Assembly: GCA_947846985.1 (NCBI GenBank)
Contig: CANTUZ010000021.1
Span: 2,224,711-2,288,710 of the forward strand
DNA: 64,000 nucleotides
DNA from: Fratercula arctica
Taxonomy: Eukaryota > Chordata > Aves > Charadriiformes > Alcidae
Direction: 5' to 3'
Position 1 is the first letter of the stretch, and each line of letters opens with the position of its first letter. A model generated the notes under the pieces. It was not told the origin of the DNA, made no database searches, and was given only the letters and a program-made list of their open reading frames with translations. The translations under genes were made by a program, and so were the position numbers. Positions 13,851 through 28,300 of the stretch are shown here, one piece after another.

Positions 13851-15530
13851 CAAAGTGCCCCAAAGTGGCCCCGTCTTGTCCCCTTGAGTCTCCTCGTGCC
13901 CCAAAGTGCCTCCGCTGCACCCTTGAAGCATCCCGTTTTGTCCCAAAGTGTCCCCTTTGTGCCCCAAAATGTCCTCGCTGCAGCCCAGACTGTCCCTGTC
14001 GTGTCCCCTCATGTCCCAAACTGTCACCACCGCAGCCCTGAAGCATCCCTTTGTGCCCCAAAATGTCCCCACTGCAGCCCAAAGTGTCCCCATCGCGTCC
14101 CCTCATGTCCCAAAGTACCTTCGTGCATCCCTGAAGCATCCCCTTGCACCCTGAAGTGTCCCCAAGTGTCCCCACTGCAGCCCAAAGTGTCCCCATAATG
14201 TCCCCTCCTGTCCCAAAGTGCCTCTGCTGCACCCCTGAAGCACCCCGTTGTGTCTCAGTCTCCCCTTTGTGCCCCAAAATGTCCCCGCTGCAGCCCAAAG
14301 TGTCCCTGTTGTGTCCCCTCGTGTCCCAAACTGTCACCACCATAGCCCTGAAGCATCCCTTTGTGCCCAAAATGTCCTCGCTGCAACTCAAACTGTCCCT
14401 GTCGTGTCCCCTCTTGTCCCAAACTGTCACCACCGCAGCCCTGAAGCATCCCTTTGTGCCCCAAAATGTCCCCACTGCAGCCCAGTGTCCCCATCGTGTC
14501 CCCTCATGTCCCAAAGTACCCCTGCTGCACCCCCTTGCACCCTAAACTGTTCCCTTGTGCCCCAAAGTGTCCCCTCATGTCCCAAACTGTCACCACCGCA
14601 GCCCTGAAGCATCCCTTTGTGCCCCAAAATGTCCTCGCTGCAGCCCAAAGTGTCCCCATCGTGTCCCCTCCTGTCCCAAAGTACCTTCGTGCATCCCTGA
14701 AGCATCCCCTTGCACCCTGAAGTGTCCCCAAGTGTCCCCACTGCAGCCCAAAGTGTCCCCATAATGTCCCCTCCTGTCCCAAAGTGCCTCTGCTGCACCC
14801 CTGAAGCATCCCATTGTGTCCCAAAGTCTCCCCTTTGTGCCCCAAAATGTCCCCGCTGCAGCCCAAAGTGTCCCTGTCATTTGCTCTCATGTCCCCTCGT
14901 GTCCCAAACTCACTAACACACCCCTGAAACATCCCTTTGTGTCCCAAAGTGTCCCCTTGTGCCCCAAAATGTCCCCACTGCAGCCCAAAGTGTCCCTTTG
15001 TGCCCCAAAATGTCCCCACTGCATCCTGAAGTGTCCCCATTGTGTCCCCTCATGTCCTCATGTCCCCAGGTGCCCCTGCTGCACACTCTCCAAGCATCCT
15101 CCTGTCCCCAAGGGCACCCCCTTGTGTCCCCAAATCTCCCCACGGCATCCCAAAGGGTCCCCATCCTGTCCCCTTTGTGTCCCCTTGTGTCCAAAGTGTC
15201 CCCATTACATCCCAAAGTGTCCCCACTGCACCCCCAAGTGCCCTTGTTGTGTCCCCAAGTGTCCTCCCTGCATCCCAAAGTGTCCCCTCTACATCCCAGC
15301 CACCCCCAGCCTGTCCCAAACCCCTGTCCCATGGTGACCTGCCCTCGTTGTGCCCCAAAGCATTGTCACCGCGTCCCAAAGCATCCTCATGTCCCTGCCA
15401 TGGCCGTTAGCATCCCCGTTATGTCCCCAAGCATTTCAGTTGTGTCCCTTACTGTCCCTTTTGCGCCCCATAACTGTCCCACCTGTGTCCCAGATTGTCT
15501 CCATCGTGATCCAAAGTGTCCCCACCCCAG
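13850..15530. repeat. TGTCCCC-type minisatellite downstream of ARHGAP27
   Basis: Tandem units such as CCCAAAGTGTCCCC, CATCGTGTCCCCTCATGT and CTGAAGCATCCCTTTGTG run for about 1.6 kb, with higher-order blocks near 14250-14900. They become degenerate after 15050. No gene is seen inside; open frames on both strands are repeat translations. Confidence 0.9.
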
Positions 15531-15868
15531 AGGGGTGACTCTGGGTGACGGGGGCTCATGTCCCACTGCCACCCGGTCCCCCCCTGCTGCTCTCAGCACC
15601 CATCCCGGCTGTCTGTGGTGACACCCGTGGTGACATGGGGGTGGCGGTGACAGCCAGGAAGGGTGTCGCAAAGCCCAGGAGACACGGTCACCGCGGTGGC
15701 CTGCAGTCTCACCCCTCTGGGGACGCTCCCTCCTCCTTGGGGGGCACATCTTGTCCCCGAGGGCCACCAGGAGCCAAGGGGCACCGAGCCCCTGCTGTAC
15801 TGATGGTGCCCCTGGGGATGTCCCCATGACGTGCCACCGACGCCTCGTCCTCGCGGCTGAATGGGCTC

Positions 15869-15874
15869 TTTATT
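15869..15874 (-). terminator. ARHGAP27: Poly(A) signal of ARHGAP27 (AATAAA)
   Basis: The minus strand reads CAAATAAAGAGCCC about 440 bp past the ARHGAP27 stop codon, giving a 3' UTR of roughly 15850-16311. Confidence 0.75.
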
Positions 15875-16311
15875 TGGGAATACGGCGGCTTGTGCCGGAC
15901 GCCGGCTCCAGCCATGGCACAGCCTGGCTTCTCCCTGCCGGCCCTGCCGGTGGCACCGTCCCCGCGGGCACTGCCTGGCTGCCACCTCCGCCGCTGGCCC
16001 CGCTGGGGACTGCGGGACTCCATCGTCCCCCCCCAAACCCCACACACCCCCTGGGGCTCAACCTCGGCGGGTCCGGCCCTGGCGGGAGCGGGTGGCAGCG
16101 GAGGATGGGGCGCTCGGGGTGTCCCCAGCTCCGGTGACCAGCCCTCGAGCCGCATCCTGAGCGAGCCGGGCCACCGCGTTGCCCTTCATGGAACCCGCCG
16201 TTGCCACCGCCCATGGTCCGAGGTGACAGGCGGCCGAGTCCTTCCCCTGAGATGCTGCTCCTTCATGTCCCCGCTGCTGGGCTTGTCCCTGCGCGTGTCC
16301 CCGAGGGGTTT

Positions 16312-19300
16312 TTAGCCATCGGGGAAGATGTAGCCGTACTGGTTGAGGATGTGCTCCACCACCTGGTTCTGGAAGACCATGTGCATGGCCATGTTGCCCT
16401 CCTCGCTCGCTGGCCGCAGCAGCGTGGGGCCGAAGACGATGGCGATACTCTGCACCGACATGCGGTTCTCCTCCTTGTACTCGATCACCCTGCGGGGACG
16501 AGGGACGGTGTCAGCCGGCGTGCCCCCCACCCCAGGCGCTGTCCCCCTTCCTGCCAGCGGGTTGGGTTTGGGGGGACTGAGGCAGGTGTCACCTGGAGAG
16601 GTGGCGGAAAAGGACCTTCATGGTGTCGTGGTGGGCAGGCGGGAGGGAGAACACCAGGTCACGGACGCACCGGCCCCGCCTGGTCGGGTCCTGCATCTCT
16701 GCAAGGGGAGGGAAGACATGATGGGATGCCAGTGCCAGAAGCTGGGACATCCATCCCTATCCCATTCCCATCCCATCCCCATCCCATTGCCATCCCCATC
16801 CCATCCCCATCCCATCCCCACCCCATCCCATTCCAATCCCCATCCTGCCACTGTCCCATCCCATCCCTGTGCCCATCCCATTGCCATCCCCACCCCTGTG
16901 CCCATCCCATCCCATCCCAGTGCCCAACCCATTGCCATCCCCATCCCATCCCACCCCAATCCCCATCCCTGTGCCCATCCCATCCCATTCGTATCCCATC
17001 CCATTCCCATCCTGCCATCATCCCATCCCCATCCCTGTGCCCATCCCATCCCTATCCCTGTGCCCATTCACATCCCATCCCATCCCCGTGCCCATCCCCA
17101 TCCCCATCCTGCCATCACCCCATCCCCATCCCATCCCATTCCCATCCTATCCCTATCCCTGTGCCCATTCACATCCCATCCCCATCCCTGTGCCGTGCCC
17201 ATCCCATCCCATTCCATTCGTATCCCATCCCATTCCCATCCCATCCCATTGCCATCCCCATCCCATCCCCATCCCATCCCAGTCCCCATCCCATCCCTGT
17301 GCCCATCCCATTCCCATCCCCATCCTGCCATCATCCCATCCCCATCCTGCCACCATCCCATCCCATTCCCATCCCCATCCTGCCATCATCCCATCCCCAT
17401 CCCTGTGCCCATCCCATTCCCATCCCCATCCTGCCATCATCCCATCTCCCCATCCTGCCACCATCCCATCCCATTCCCATCCCGCCATCATCCCATCCCC
17501 ATCCCTGTGCCCATCCCATCCTATTCCCATCCCATCCCTATCCCTGTGCCCATCCCATTCCCATCCCCATCCTGTGCCCATCCCATCCTATTCCCATCCC
17601 ATCCCTATCCCTGTGCCATTCACATCCCATCCCCATCCCTGTGCCCATCCCATCCCATTCGTATCCCATCCCATTCTCATCCCATCCCATTGCCATCCCC
17701 ATCCCATCCCATCCCAGTCCCCATCCCATCCCATTCCCATCCCATCCCATCCCTGTGCCCATCCCATTCCCATCCCCATCCTGCCATCATCCCATCCCCA
17801 TCCCTGTGCCCATCCCATTCCCATCCCCATCCTGCCATCATCCCATCTCCCCATCCTGCCATCATCCCATCCCCATCCCTGTGCCCATCCCATTCCCATC
17901 CCCACCCTGCCATCATCCCATCTCCCCATCCTGCCATCATCCCATCCCCATCCCTGTGCCCATCCCATCCCATCCCCATCCCCGTCCATCCCCATCCCTG
18001 TCGCCATCCCCATCCATCCCCATCCCTGTCCCCATCCCCGTCCCTGTCCCCAGGCCTCACTGATGGCAGCGATGAACTTGTCGAAGTGGCCGAAGGGGAC
18101 GAGTGGCTCCGGCAGCTCCCTGAAGAAGAGCTTCAGCGCCCCGGTGACAACGTGGATGTCCTCCCAGCGCCCGTCATCCAGGTCCAGGTGCTCGTCTGCA
18201 GGGCCAGGCAGCACCTCAGGCGGGTCCCAGAGCCCCGGGGACGGGCGGGGGTCCCCGTCCCTCCCTCCCCAGCCGGAGCCCTGTCCCCCTGCCCTTGGCG
18301 GGGCGGGGGTGGGGGGTTATGTCCCATTTGTCACCGCTGGTGACCTTACCGTGCTCCACTTTGTAGCGCAGTTTCTGGATGGTGGCCAGGTTGCCGCTGA
18401 CCCGGTACAGCCCGTCGATGTCCAGACCTGGCAGAGGACAATGGAGACGGGGGAGGGGGAGGAGGGGGAAGCTCCTGGTTAACCACGACCTGCCCCGGGA
18501 TGTGACACCAGCCACCACCGTGGAGCTCCGGGTTCCCAGTGTGTCCCCACTGTCCCCTGGGAGATGCCCACAGCCAGGTGGCACGACCGGTATGGCCACG
18601 CTGGTGCCTGCAGCAGCCAGCACCGGGCTTCCAGGGAAAACCCAACCATCGCATTTAGGCTTTCCCCAGAGCTGTCCCCACCCTGGTGACCTCCAGGTTG
18701 TCCCCGTCCCCGGGTGGTACCTCTCCTCTCCACGGTCTGGATGCACTGCAGGACGAAGCGTGGCACCGTCCCCCGCTCCCGCTCGCACAGCACTTGCAGG
18801 GAGCAGCCGAAAATCTGGTCTGGAAGAACCAATGGGGACTTGAGCACTGCTGGGGGATACGGTGGCGGGTCTGGGGTGGGGGACAGGGCTGGGGACATGG
18901 CAGGGGGGGTCCCTCCCCGTAAAGGGTGGCCAGAGGTGATGGGACATGCTCAAACCCATCACCGTGACGTTGGGTCCAGGGTAGGGCTTGGTCCCCCAAC
19001 CTTCTGTCCCAGCTCCATTCCCAGCTGTCCCCACCCACCTCCCAGCCTGGGGACACCCTGAGGGGGTTCAGCCCCACCCTCAGCACCCACCCTTGATGCA
19101 GCCCCATGCTGGGGAACCCATCCTTGATGTAGCCCCATCCTGAGCACCCACCCTTGATGTAGTCCCATCTCAGCACCCACCCTTGATGAAGCCTCACCAT
19201 GGGGAACCCACCCTTGATGTAGCCCCACCCTGAACACCCACCCTTGATGTAGGCCCACCCCAGGGAACGCACCCTTGATTTAGCCCCACCCTGAGCACCT

Positions 19301-22300
19301 ACCCTTGATGTAACCCCATCCCAGCACCCACCCTTGATATAGCCCCACCCTGAGTACCCACCCTTGGTGTAGCCCCATCCTAGGGAACCCACCCGTGATG
19401 AAGCCTCACCATGGAGAACCCACCCTTGATGCAGTCCCACCATGGGGAACCCACCCTTGATGTAGCCCCACCCTGAACACCCGCCCTTGATGTAGGCCCA
19501 CCCCAGGGAACGCACCCTTGATTTAGCCCCACCCTGAGCACCTACCCTTGATGTAACCCCATCCCAGCACCCACCCTTGATGGAGTCCCATCCTGGCACC
19601 CATCCTTGATGCAGCCCCATCTCAGCACCCACCCTTGATATAGCCCCACCCTGAGTACCCCCACCCTTGGTGTAGCCCCATCCTAGGGAACCCACCCTTG
19701 ATGTAGCCCCACCTTGAGCACCCACCCTTGATGAAGCCTCACCATGGGGAACCCACCCTTGATGAAGCCCCACCATGGGGAACCCACCCTTGATGTAGCC
19801 CCCCTCCTTGGCACCCACCCTTGATGTAGCCCCATCCTGGGGAACCTATCTTTGATGGAGCCCCATCCTGGCACCCATCCTTGATATAGCCCCACCCTGA
19901 GCACCCACCCTTGATGAAGCCCCACCATGGAGAACCCACCCTCCATGAAGCCCCCTCCTTGGCACCCACCCTTGATGTAGCCCCGCTCACGCAGGGACTG
20001 CAGCGTCGGCCGCCTCTGCAGGAACTTGCGGAGCTTGTTCCGGACTTTGCTGGAGTCGCTCTCGCCGCCGGCACTGCCCATCGCCTGTCCGGCCGCTGGT
20101 GGTGACAGGGCACAGGTCACCATCATCCTGAGGGACCAGGGTGCTCCTGGCATGTCCCACCACCACGGGGTGACGGGGACACCGCAGGGTGGCCACCCCC
20201 CTGCCCGGTGGGTGGTTTTGCTGGTGCCACCCCGGTGCTGGTCACCATGCCGGGATGTCCAAGCTCACCTGCCCTCTTCTCCTCGCCGCCCCCCAGCTTC
20301 TCCCGGGAGCCAAATTCAGCCCCGCTCTCGGCATCCTCCTCGCCGGGGAGGTCGGTGCCCTAGGGAAGGGGCAGTGTGAGACCCCTGTGCCCGTCTCCAG
20401 GGTGTCGGGGTGGGGGGGCGGCGGGCGCCTGCTCACCAGCCTGCCGATGCTGTCGGCGATCGCCTTCTGCCAGGCAGCGATGATCTGCTCCGAGTCGTGC
20501 TGGATGAGGAACTCCGAGCCCTCCCGCGTCTTCAGCTGCGGGAGCAGGGGGCAGCGGTCAGGGCAGGGCCACCGGGCTGCCCACAGGGTGGCCACAATCA
20601 CCTGGCTTTGGGGGCCAGGTTGTGGCTGAGAACAGGGCCCAACTCATTACACAGATGACCCCAAGTATTGCTGTTTGCCGGCGAGCCAGGGCAGCTGGAA
20701 ACCTTCTCTCTGAGCGAAGCCCAGGAGGAAAAACCCCTCCAGGAGCAGGGATGTCCCTTGGTGACTTGTCCCATAGGAAAGGGACAGTGGCCAGCAGCGC
20801 AGCGTGTCCCTTTGCTCCCAGCCCTGGGATGTCCCCCATTGTCCCCACCACCACCAACCCCAGCACATCCCCTTCACCGCCAGTGGGATGAACCGGGCAG
20901 GTGCTGGCATTGCCGCGTGTGGACCCTGACGGGTGACCGATGTCGTCCCCCTGCCGCTGTCACCGGGCTCACCTCCAGGACATGCTTCTTGCTGGACTTG
21001 TCCTTGCCGGCCCAGGCGAGGGTGGCCCCGCGCAGCTCCACCGTGTGCTCAGGGGTGGTCAGGGTGCTGGGGTGCCGCTGCGGGAGCAAGGGGACGAGGG
21101 TGGCACCGCTGGCACCCACCAGGAGGGGACAGGGACACTGGGATCCTGCTCTGAGTTGGGGGGCTGCAGGCTTTCCTCCTCCAGACAAGCAGGAGTGGCA
21201 AATGTCCCCTGTGGGACCTCTCTGTCCCCTCCCATGGTGTCTCTGCAGGACCAGGACATGGTGCTGCTGCCATGGGGTGGGTGCTGTGGCCACCAGCTTG
21301 GGGACAGCCGAGCCCTACAGCCACCGACACCCTGTGGGACATCCCCAGCACTGCCTGGGGACCCAGGGGGTCTTCAGCTTTGGGGTCCCTCTTGGTGACA
21401 GCACTACGCAGGGGCAGCGTTCCGTGGGGAAAGGCGGGCGGGTGGCTGTCCCCAGGGAGGGGACTGTCCCTTGGGGTTCCCATAGGGGAAGAGCATCAGA
21501 CCCCCCTGCTCTCCCCACGCCCTGGGTTTTGGGGTGCTCTGGCCACACTCCCTCCATCCCCTCTCCATCCCCATTTTCCAGAGGGGCTCCCCCCCGGACA
21601 GAGCCCTGCGCCCACGTCCCAGTGGTGGGGCCAGCACCGCGTGTGTCGTGCCCCCCCCCGGCTGTGGGTCCGTCTCCTCTCCTTCCCCTGCCGCCGCCAC
21701 CGCAGGGTGTTGCAAGACCCACGGCAGCTTCTGCATCCGGGCGGCGGGTGGCGGAGCGGGGGAAGATGGGTGCCGGGGTGGGGGCTGGGTCTGTCCTGTG
21801 GGTGCTGGCCCTGTCCTGCAGGTGTTGGCCCCGTCATGTGGCTCCTGGCTCCTTCCCATGGGTGCTGGCCCCATCCCATGGGTGCTGACACCGTCACGTG
21901 GCTCCTGGCTCCTTCCCATGGGTGCCGGCCCCATCTCATCAGTGCTGACCCCATCTGGCACTTGCTGGCCCCATTTCACAGGTGCTAGCACCCATCCTGT
22001 GGGTGCTGGACCTGTCCTGCGGGTGCTAGCCCCATTTTGTGGGTGCTAGCCCCATTTTGCGGGTGCTAGCCCCATACCACGGATGCTGGCCCCATCCTAC
22101 AACTGCTGGCTCCATCCCATGGGTGCTGACCCCATCCAGCACTTGCTGGCCCTGTCTCACAGGTGCTAACCCCATCCTGTGGGTGCTGGCCCCATTTCAT
22201 GGGTGCTGACCCCATCCCATGGGTGCTGGCCCCATCCTACAACTGCTGGCCCCATCCTACAAGTGCTGGCCTCATCCCACGGGTGCTGACACCATCATGT

Positions 22301-25300
22301 GGATGCTGGCTCCATCCCATGGGTACAAGCCCTCTCCCATGGGTGTTGGCCCCATCTCATGGGTGATGGATCCATCCCATGGGTGCTGGCTCCATCCTAT
22401 AACTGCCAGCCCCATCCTACAGGTGCTGGCCATGTCCCATTGGTGCCGGTCCCATATCACGGGTGCTGGCCCCATCCTGTGAGTGCTGGCCCCATCCCAT
22501 GGGTGCTGGTCCCATATCACAGGTGCTGGCCCCATCCCGTGGATGCTGGCTCCGTCCCATGGGTACAAGCCCTATCCCATGGGTGCTGGCCCCATCTCAT
22601 AGGTGATGACCCCATCCGGCACTTGCTGGCCCTGTCTCACAGGTGCTAGCCCCATCCTGTGGATGCTGGACCTGTTCTGTGGGTGCTGGTCCCATTCCAG
22701 GGGTGCTAGCCCCATCCTGTGGATGCTGGACCTGTCCTGTGGGTGCTGGTCCCATTTCAGGGGTGCTAGCCCCATCCCGTGGGTGCTGGCCCCATCCTAC
22801 GGCTGCTAACCCTGTTCTACAAGTGCTGGCCTTATCCTACAGGTGCTGGTCCCATATCATGGGTGCTGGCCCTCTCCCATGGGTGCTGGCCCCATCTCAT
22901 GGGTGATGACCCCATCCGGCACTTGCTGGCCCTGTCTCATGGGTGCTAGCCCCATCCTGTGGGTGCTGGACCTGTCCTGTGGGTGCTGGCCCCATTTCAC
23001 GGGTGTTAGACCCATCCCGTGGGTGCTGGCCGCATCCTAAAACTGCTGGCCCCATCCTACACGTGCTGGCTGTGTCCCATGGGTGCTCGTCCAATATCAC
23101 GAGTACTGGCCCCGTCCCATGGGTGCTGGTCCCATATCACGGGTGCTGGCCCCATCCTGTGGCTGTTGGCCCCATCCCGTGGGTGGTGGCCCCATCCCAT
23201 GGCTGCTGGTCCCATATCATGGGTGCTGGCCCCATCCTGTGGGTGTTGGCCCCATCCCATGGCTGCTGGTCCCATATCACAGGTGCTGGCCCCATCCCGT
23301 GGGTAGTCGCCCCATCCCATGGGTGCTGGCCGCACTGAGGCCGTTTGGGCTCTTACCAAGGCACTGGCAGCCGAGTGCTTGGAATCCTTGAAGAAGGTGA
23401 GGATCCCCCCCTCCAGCACCGTCCAGGAGGAGCTCCAGTTCTTCCTGGGGAGCAGAGAGGGGGTCACGCCGGGGGACAGCACAGCCCCTGTCCCCTCTGC
23501 TTCCCCATGGGTCCCTCCTCCGGTGGCGGGGGACAGCGGGATGCACTTACCGGAGCCGCTTCCCTCTATCCACCGTCTTGGTCCGGTTGAGCACCCCGGC
23601 TTTTTCGAGGCTTTTAAACTGGAAGGCAAAGGGTGGAAGAGGGGGGTGGGGGTTAGGTTTGCCCCCTGCCCTCCCCGGTGCCGGGGTGGGGAAGGGCAGA
23701 TGGGTGCTCACCTTCTCCTCCTTGGGCCCCAGTGCCGGTGACACGGTGCCGTGCCAGGCAAAGTGCCCGCTGTCCTGGCTGGAGCTGCTGCTGGCCCGGT
23801 GGTGGCGGCCACCAGCTGGGATCTGGGAGGGAGGGAGGGAGCGGGTGATGCCCGAGGTGCCCATGCCAGAGGGTTTCACGGCCCCTGCACCCCGGAGCCT
23901 CTGCCCTCCGCTTTTGTGGCCCTGTGAGGGTGCTCATCCCCAGGCAGACACCCCTGTCACCACCTTTGTCCCTATCCCTGTCCCCATCCCCATCTCTCTC
24001 CCTGTTCATATCCCATCTCTGTCCCCATCCCTGTCCCTATCCCCACCTACATCCCCATCCTCATCCCCATCCCTGTCCCCATCATCATCCTCATCCCTAT
24101 CCTCATACTCATCCCCATCCCCATCCCTGTCCCTGTTCATATCCCATCTCTGTCCCCATCCCTGTCCCTGTCCCCATCCTCGTCCCCATCCCTGTCCCTA
24201 TTCCCATCCCCATCCCCATCCTCATCCTCATCTTCATCCCCATCCTCATCCCCATCCTCATCCCCATCCTCATCCTCATCCCCGTCATCATCCCCATTCC
24301 CATCCCTGTCCCTCTCCCTAGTCCCATCCCGTCCCTATCCTTGTCCCCATCCTCACCCCCATCCCCATCCCCGTCCCCATCCCTGTCCCTATTCCCATCC
24401 CTGTCCCCATCATCATCATCATCCTCATCCCTATCCTTATCCTCATCCTCATCTTCATCCCCATCCCTATTCCTATTCCCACCCCTGTCCCCATCCTTGT
24501 CCCCATCCCCATCCCCGTCCCCGTCCCCATCCCCATCCTGTCCCCATACCATGTCGGAGGCGAAGTGCTCGGGGCTGAGCAGGGCTCCCTCGGGGTGGCC
24601 ATGCCCGTACCATGCTGGGGGTGAGCCCAGCTCCTCGGGGCGCCTTGGGGACAGACAGAAAGCAGCCCCCTGCTCGTAGGAGCCCACGGGTGAGTAGTCC
24701 TCCTCAGGATAACCCTCCAGCTCATCTGGAGACAGGTCGGGATAGTCCGTTTCCGGAGTGGGGGGCTGTAGAGAAGAACCAGGTCAAGAACTTGTGCCCC
24801 ATCAAGAACATCCACATCCCCAAGCCATGGCCAGCCCAGGTGGGGTCTACCCCAACTCCATCTCCACCATCATCATCCCCATCTCCATAATCTCCATCTC
24901 CATCTCCATCAAATCACAGAGTGGTTTGGGTTGGAAGGGACCTTAAAGCCCACCCAGTGCCACCCCCTGCCCTGGGCAGGGACACCTCCCACCAGCCCAG
25001 GTTGCTCCAAGCCCCGTCCAACCTGGCCTTGAACCCCTCCAGGGATGGGGCAGCCACAGCTTCTCTGGGCAACCTGGGACAGGGGCTCACCCCCCTCACA
25101 GCAAAGAATTTCTTCCTCACATCTCATCTAAATCTCCCCTCTTCCAGTGTAAAACCGTTCCCCCTCATCCCATGTCTCCCCTCCCTGATCCAGAGTCCCT
25201 CCCCAGCTTTCCTGGAGCCCCTTGAGGGACTGGCAGGGGCTGGAAGGTCTCCCCGGAGCCTTCTCTTCTCCAGGCTGAACCCCCCCAGCTCTCTCAGCCT

Positions 25301-28300
25301 GTCCCCACAGCAGAGGGGCTCCAGCCCTCCCAGCATCTCCGGGGCCTCCTCTGGCCGCGCTCCAACAGCTCCGTGTCCTTCTGCTGTTGGTGCCCCAGAG
25401 CTGGAGGCAGCGCTGCAGGGGGGTCTCCCCCGAGCGGAGCAGAGGGGCAGAATCCCCCCCTGGCCCTGCTGCCCACGCTGCTGGGGATGCAGCCCAGGCT
25501 GTGGGGGGTTTCTGGGCTGCCAGCGCACGTTGCCGGGGCGTGTTGAGCTTCTGTTCCACCAACACCCTCAAGTCCTTCTCCTCAGGGCTGCTGATCTCCA
25601 TCTCCATCTCCACCCCCATCCCCATCCCTGTGTCCATCCCCATCTCTATCTCCAACTTGATCTCCATTTCCATCTGTATCTCCATCTCCATCTCCATCTC
25701 CATCATCTCCATCTCCATCTCCGTCTCCGTCTCCGTCTCTGTCTCCATCTATCTCCATCTCCATCCTCATCCCTATCTCCATCTCCATCTCCATCTCCGT
25801 CTCTGTCTCCATCCCTGACTCCATCCCCATCTCCATTTCCTTCCCTATGTCCATCCTCATCTCTGTCTCCGTCTCCGTCTCCGTCTCCGTCTCTGTCTCT
25901 GTCTCTGTCTCTGTCTCTGTCTCTGCCTTGGTCTCAGTCTTGGTCTCGGTCTCGGTCTCCATCTCCATCTCCGTCTCTGCCTCCATCTCCATTTCTATCC
26001 CCATCCCTATCTCCTTTTCATCTCCATCTCCATCTCTATTTCTATCCCTATCCTCATCCCCATCCCTATCTCCGTCTCCATCTCCATCTTCATCCCTGTC
26101 TCCATCTCCATCTCTATCCCTATCTCCATCTCCATCCCTATCTCCATCTCATATCCATCTCCATTCCCATCCCCATTTCCATCCCATCCCTGTCTCCATC
26201 TCATCTCCATCTCCATCCTCATCCTTATCTCCATCTCCATCTCCATCTCCGTCTCCATCTATCTCCATCTCCATCCTCATCCCTGTCTCCATCTCATCTC
26301 CATCTCCATCTCCATCCCTGTCTCCACCTCCATCCCCATCTCCATCTCATCTCCATCTCCATCCTCATCCTCATCCTTATCTCCATCTCCATCTCCATCT
26401 CCATCTCCATCTCCATCTCCGTCTCCGTCTCCGTCTCCATCTCCATCTATCTCCATCTCCATCCTCATCCGTATCTCCATCTCCATCCCCATTTCCATCT
26501 CCATCTCCGTCTCCATCTCCATCCCCATCATCCCCACACCTTGCTGGGTGCTCACCCTCTGCTCCATGGGCCCGTACCGCGTCACCCCAGGGTACATATC
26601 CTGGGAGCTCCTTCTGTCTCCTGCATGGGGGGGGTCCCACGACGTCTCACCTGTTACCGAATTATAGAAAAAAGCCTGTCCGCTGGCTTCGTCCGTGTAC
26701 TGTTCCCACTCGGAAAAGTCCGGGCTGTGGGCGAGCGAGGAGGCGGGAGAGGCGGCGGGACTCACTCCATCTTCTGCCTGCCCAAAGGGACAATCCCACG
26801 TGGTCTCGCCCGTCACCGGGTTATAATAAAACAAACGTCCACTGTCCGTATCCGTGTGGGTTTCCCAGTCCGACACGGAGCTGCTGGTTTCCTCCAGGGC
26901 TGAGCTGGCAGCTGCGGCTTCTTCCCGCAGCTCCTGGATGTTGAGGTAGATGGGGGCGGGTGGCTCCTCCGTCTCCTTGGGTGCCTGGAGGGGGGGGGAC
27001 ATGGACGGGTGACTCAGGTGCTGCGGCTGGTGACGGGTGGCCATGGGGTGGGGATGCTGGGGACGTCGATCCTGGGGTGTCACCGCTGCGGTACCCGGGC
27101 TGGGTGAGGGGGACGAGGAGATGGGTCCTGCCCTGCCCCACCTGCTGGGGTGCCCCTCCCCCCGAGACACCCCCTCGCATGGGGCAGGAGCTGCGAGCGA
27201 CGGGACGCAGGTGGCTGGGTGGTGGAGGAGAGCACCCACAGCACCCACAGCACCCATAGCAGGGCAGGGAGCTGGCAGGGGATGGGGGTCCAGCCTGAGC
27301 ATGTGGGGAGGGTTTGGGCTTGGGGCATCATGGGCATCCGCAGCACCGGCACCCGCATCACTGGTACCCACATCACCCGCTGCGCCGGGGGCATCGACAC
27401 CTGCACCCCAGAGATCACACCCACATCGACAGCACCCACATCATCGGCATCAGCACCCCAGAACTTGCACCCACATCATTGGCACCCCAACCATTGGCAT
27501 CAGCACCCCAGAACTTGTATCTGCATCATCGGCACCCACATCATTGGCACCAGCACCCCAGAACTCGTACCCACATCATTGGCACCCACATCATCAGCAT
27601 CAGCACCCCAGAACTCGCACCCGCATCATCGTCATCCCAACCATTGGCATCAGCACCCCTTGCACCCACATCTTCCTCACCCACATCATTGGCACCAGCA
27701 CCCAAGAACTTGTACCCACATCATCGGCACCCACATCTGCACCCCCACCATCGGCACCCAAACCATGGAGGCCCCCAACATCTACGTCAACATCTGCAGC
27801 CCCAACACCGCCCGTCACCCGCACCCCCGGCCCCTGCACCCACGTCACTGGCATGGGCACCCATGGCACTGGCACCCACACCCACACCGCCTGCACCCAC
27901 GCACCGGCACCCCCATCATCAGCACCCGCATCAACACCTGCATCATCAACACCCCCAACATCAACACCCCCAACATCAGCACCCTCATCATCAGCACCCC
28001 CATCATCAGCACCCTCATCATCAGCACCCCCATCATCAGCACCCCCATCATCATCAGCCACATGACCAGCACCCTGGGACACCTCCAGCACCCACATCGC
28101 CTGCACCCCCAGCCCCAGCCCCTGCACCCCGCCAGCTGCTGAGACCGACAGCCCCATCCCCACCTCCCCAAATCGGGCCTCGAGCACCCCTAAGAACCTC
28201 CCTGGGTGCCCCCCCTCGGTGAGGCTACTCGGGGTGGGGAACACGTCCCCTGGGGGGCAGTGGGTGGGTGGCTGTCACCACCCTCCTGTCACCCTTTGAT

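Noticed and set aside
16201..18482. Three plus-strand frames of 537-666 aa rich in Pro, Ser, His and Ile
   Set aside because: They are translations of the CCATCC satellite and of the antisense of ARHGAP27 exons.
24911..25600. Open frames in the CR1 fragment, for example the start of a 660-aa plus-strand frame
   Set aside because: These are antisense or noncoding 3' CR1 sequences; no intact reverse transcriptase or endonuclease motif is present in any copy in the window.
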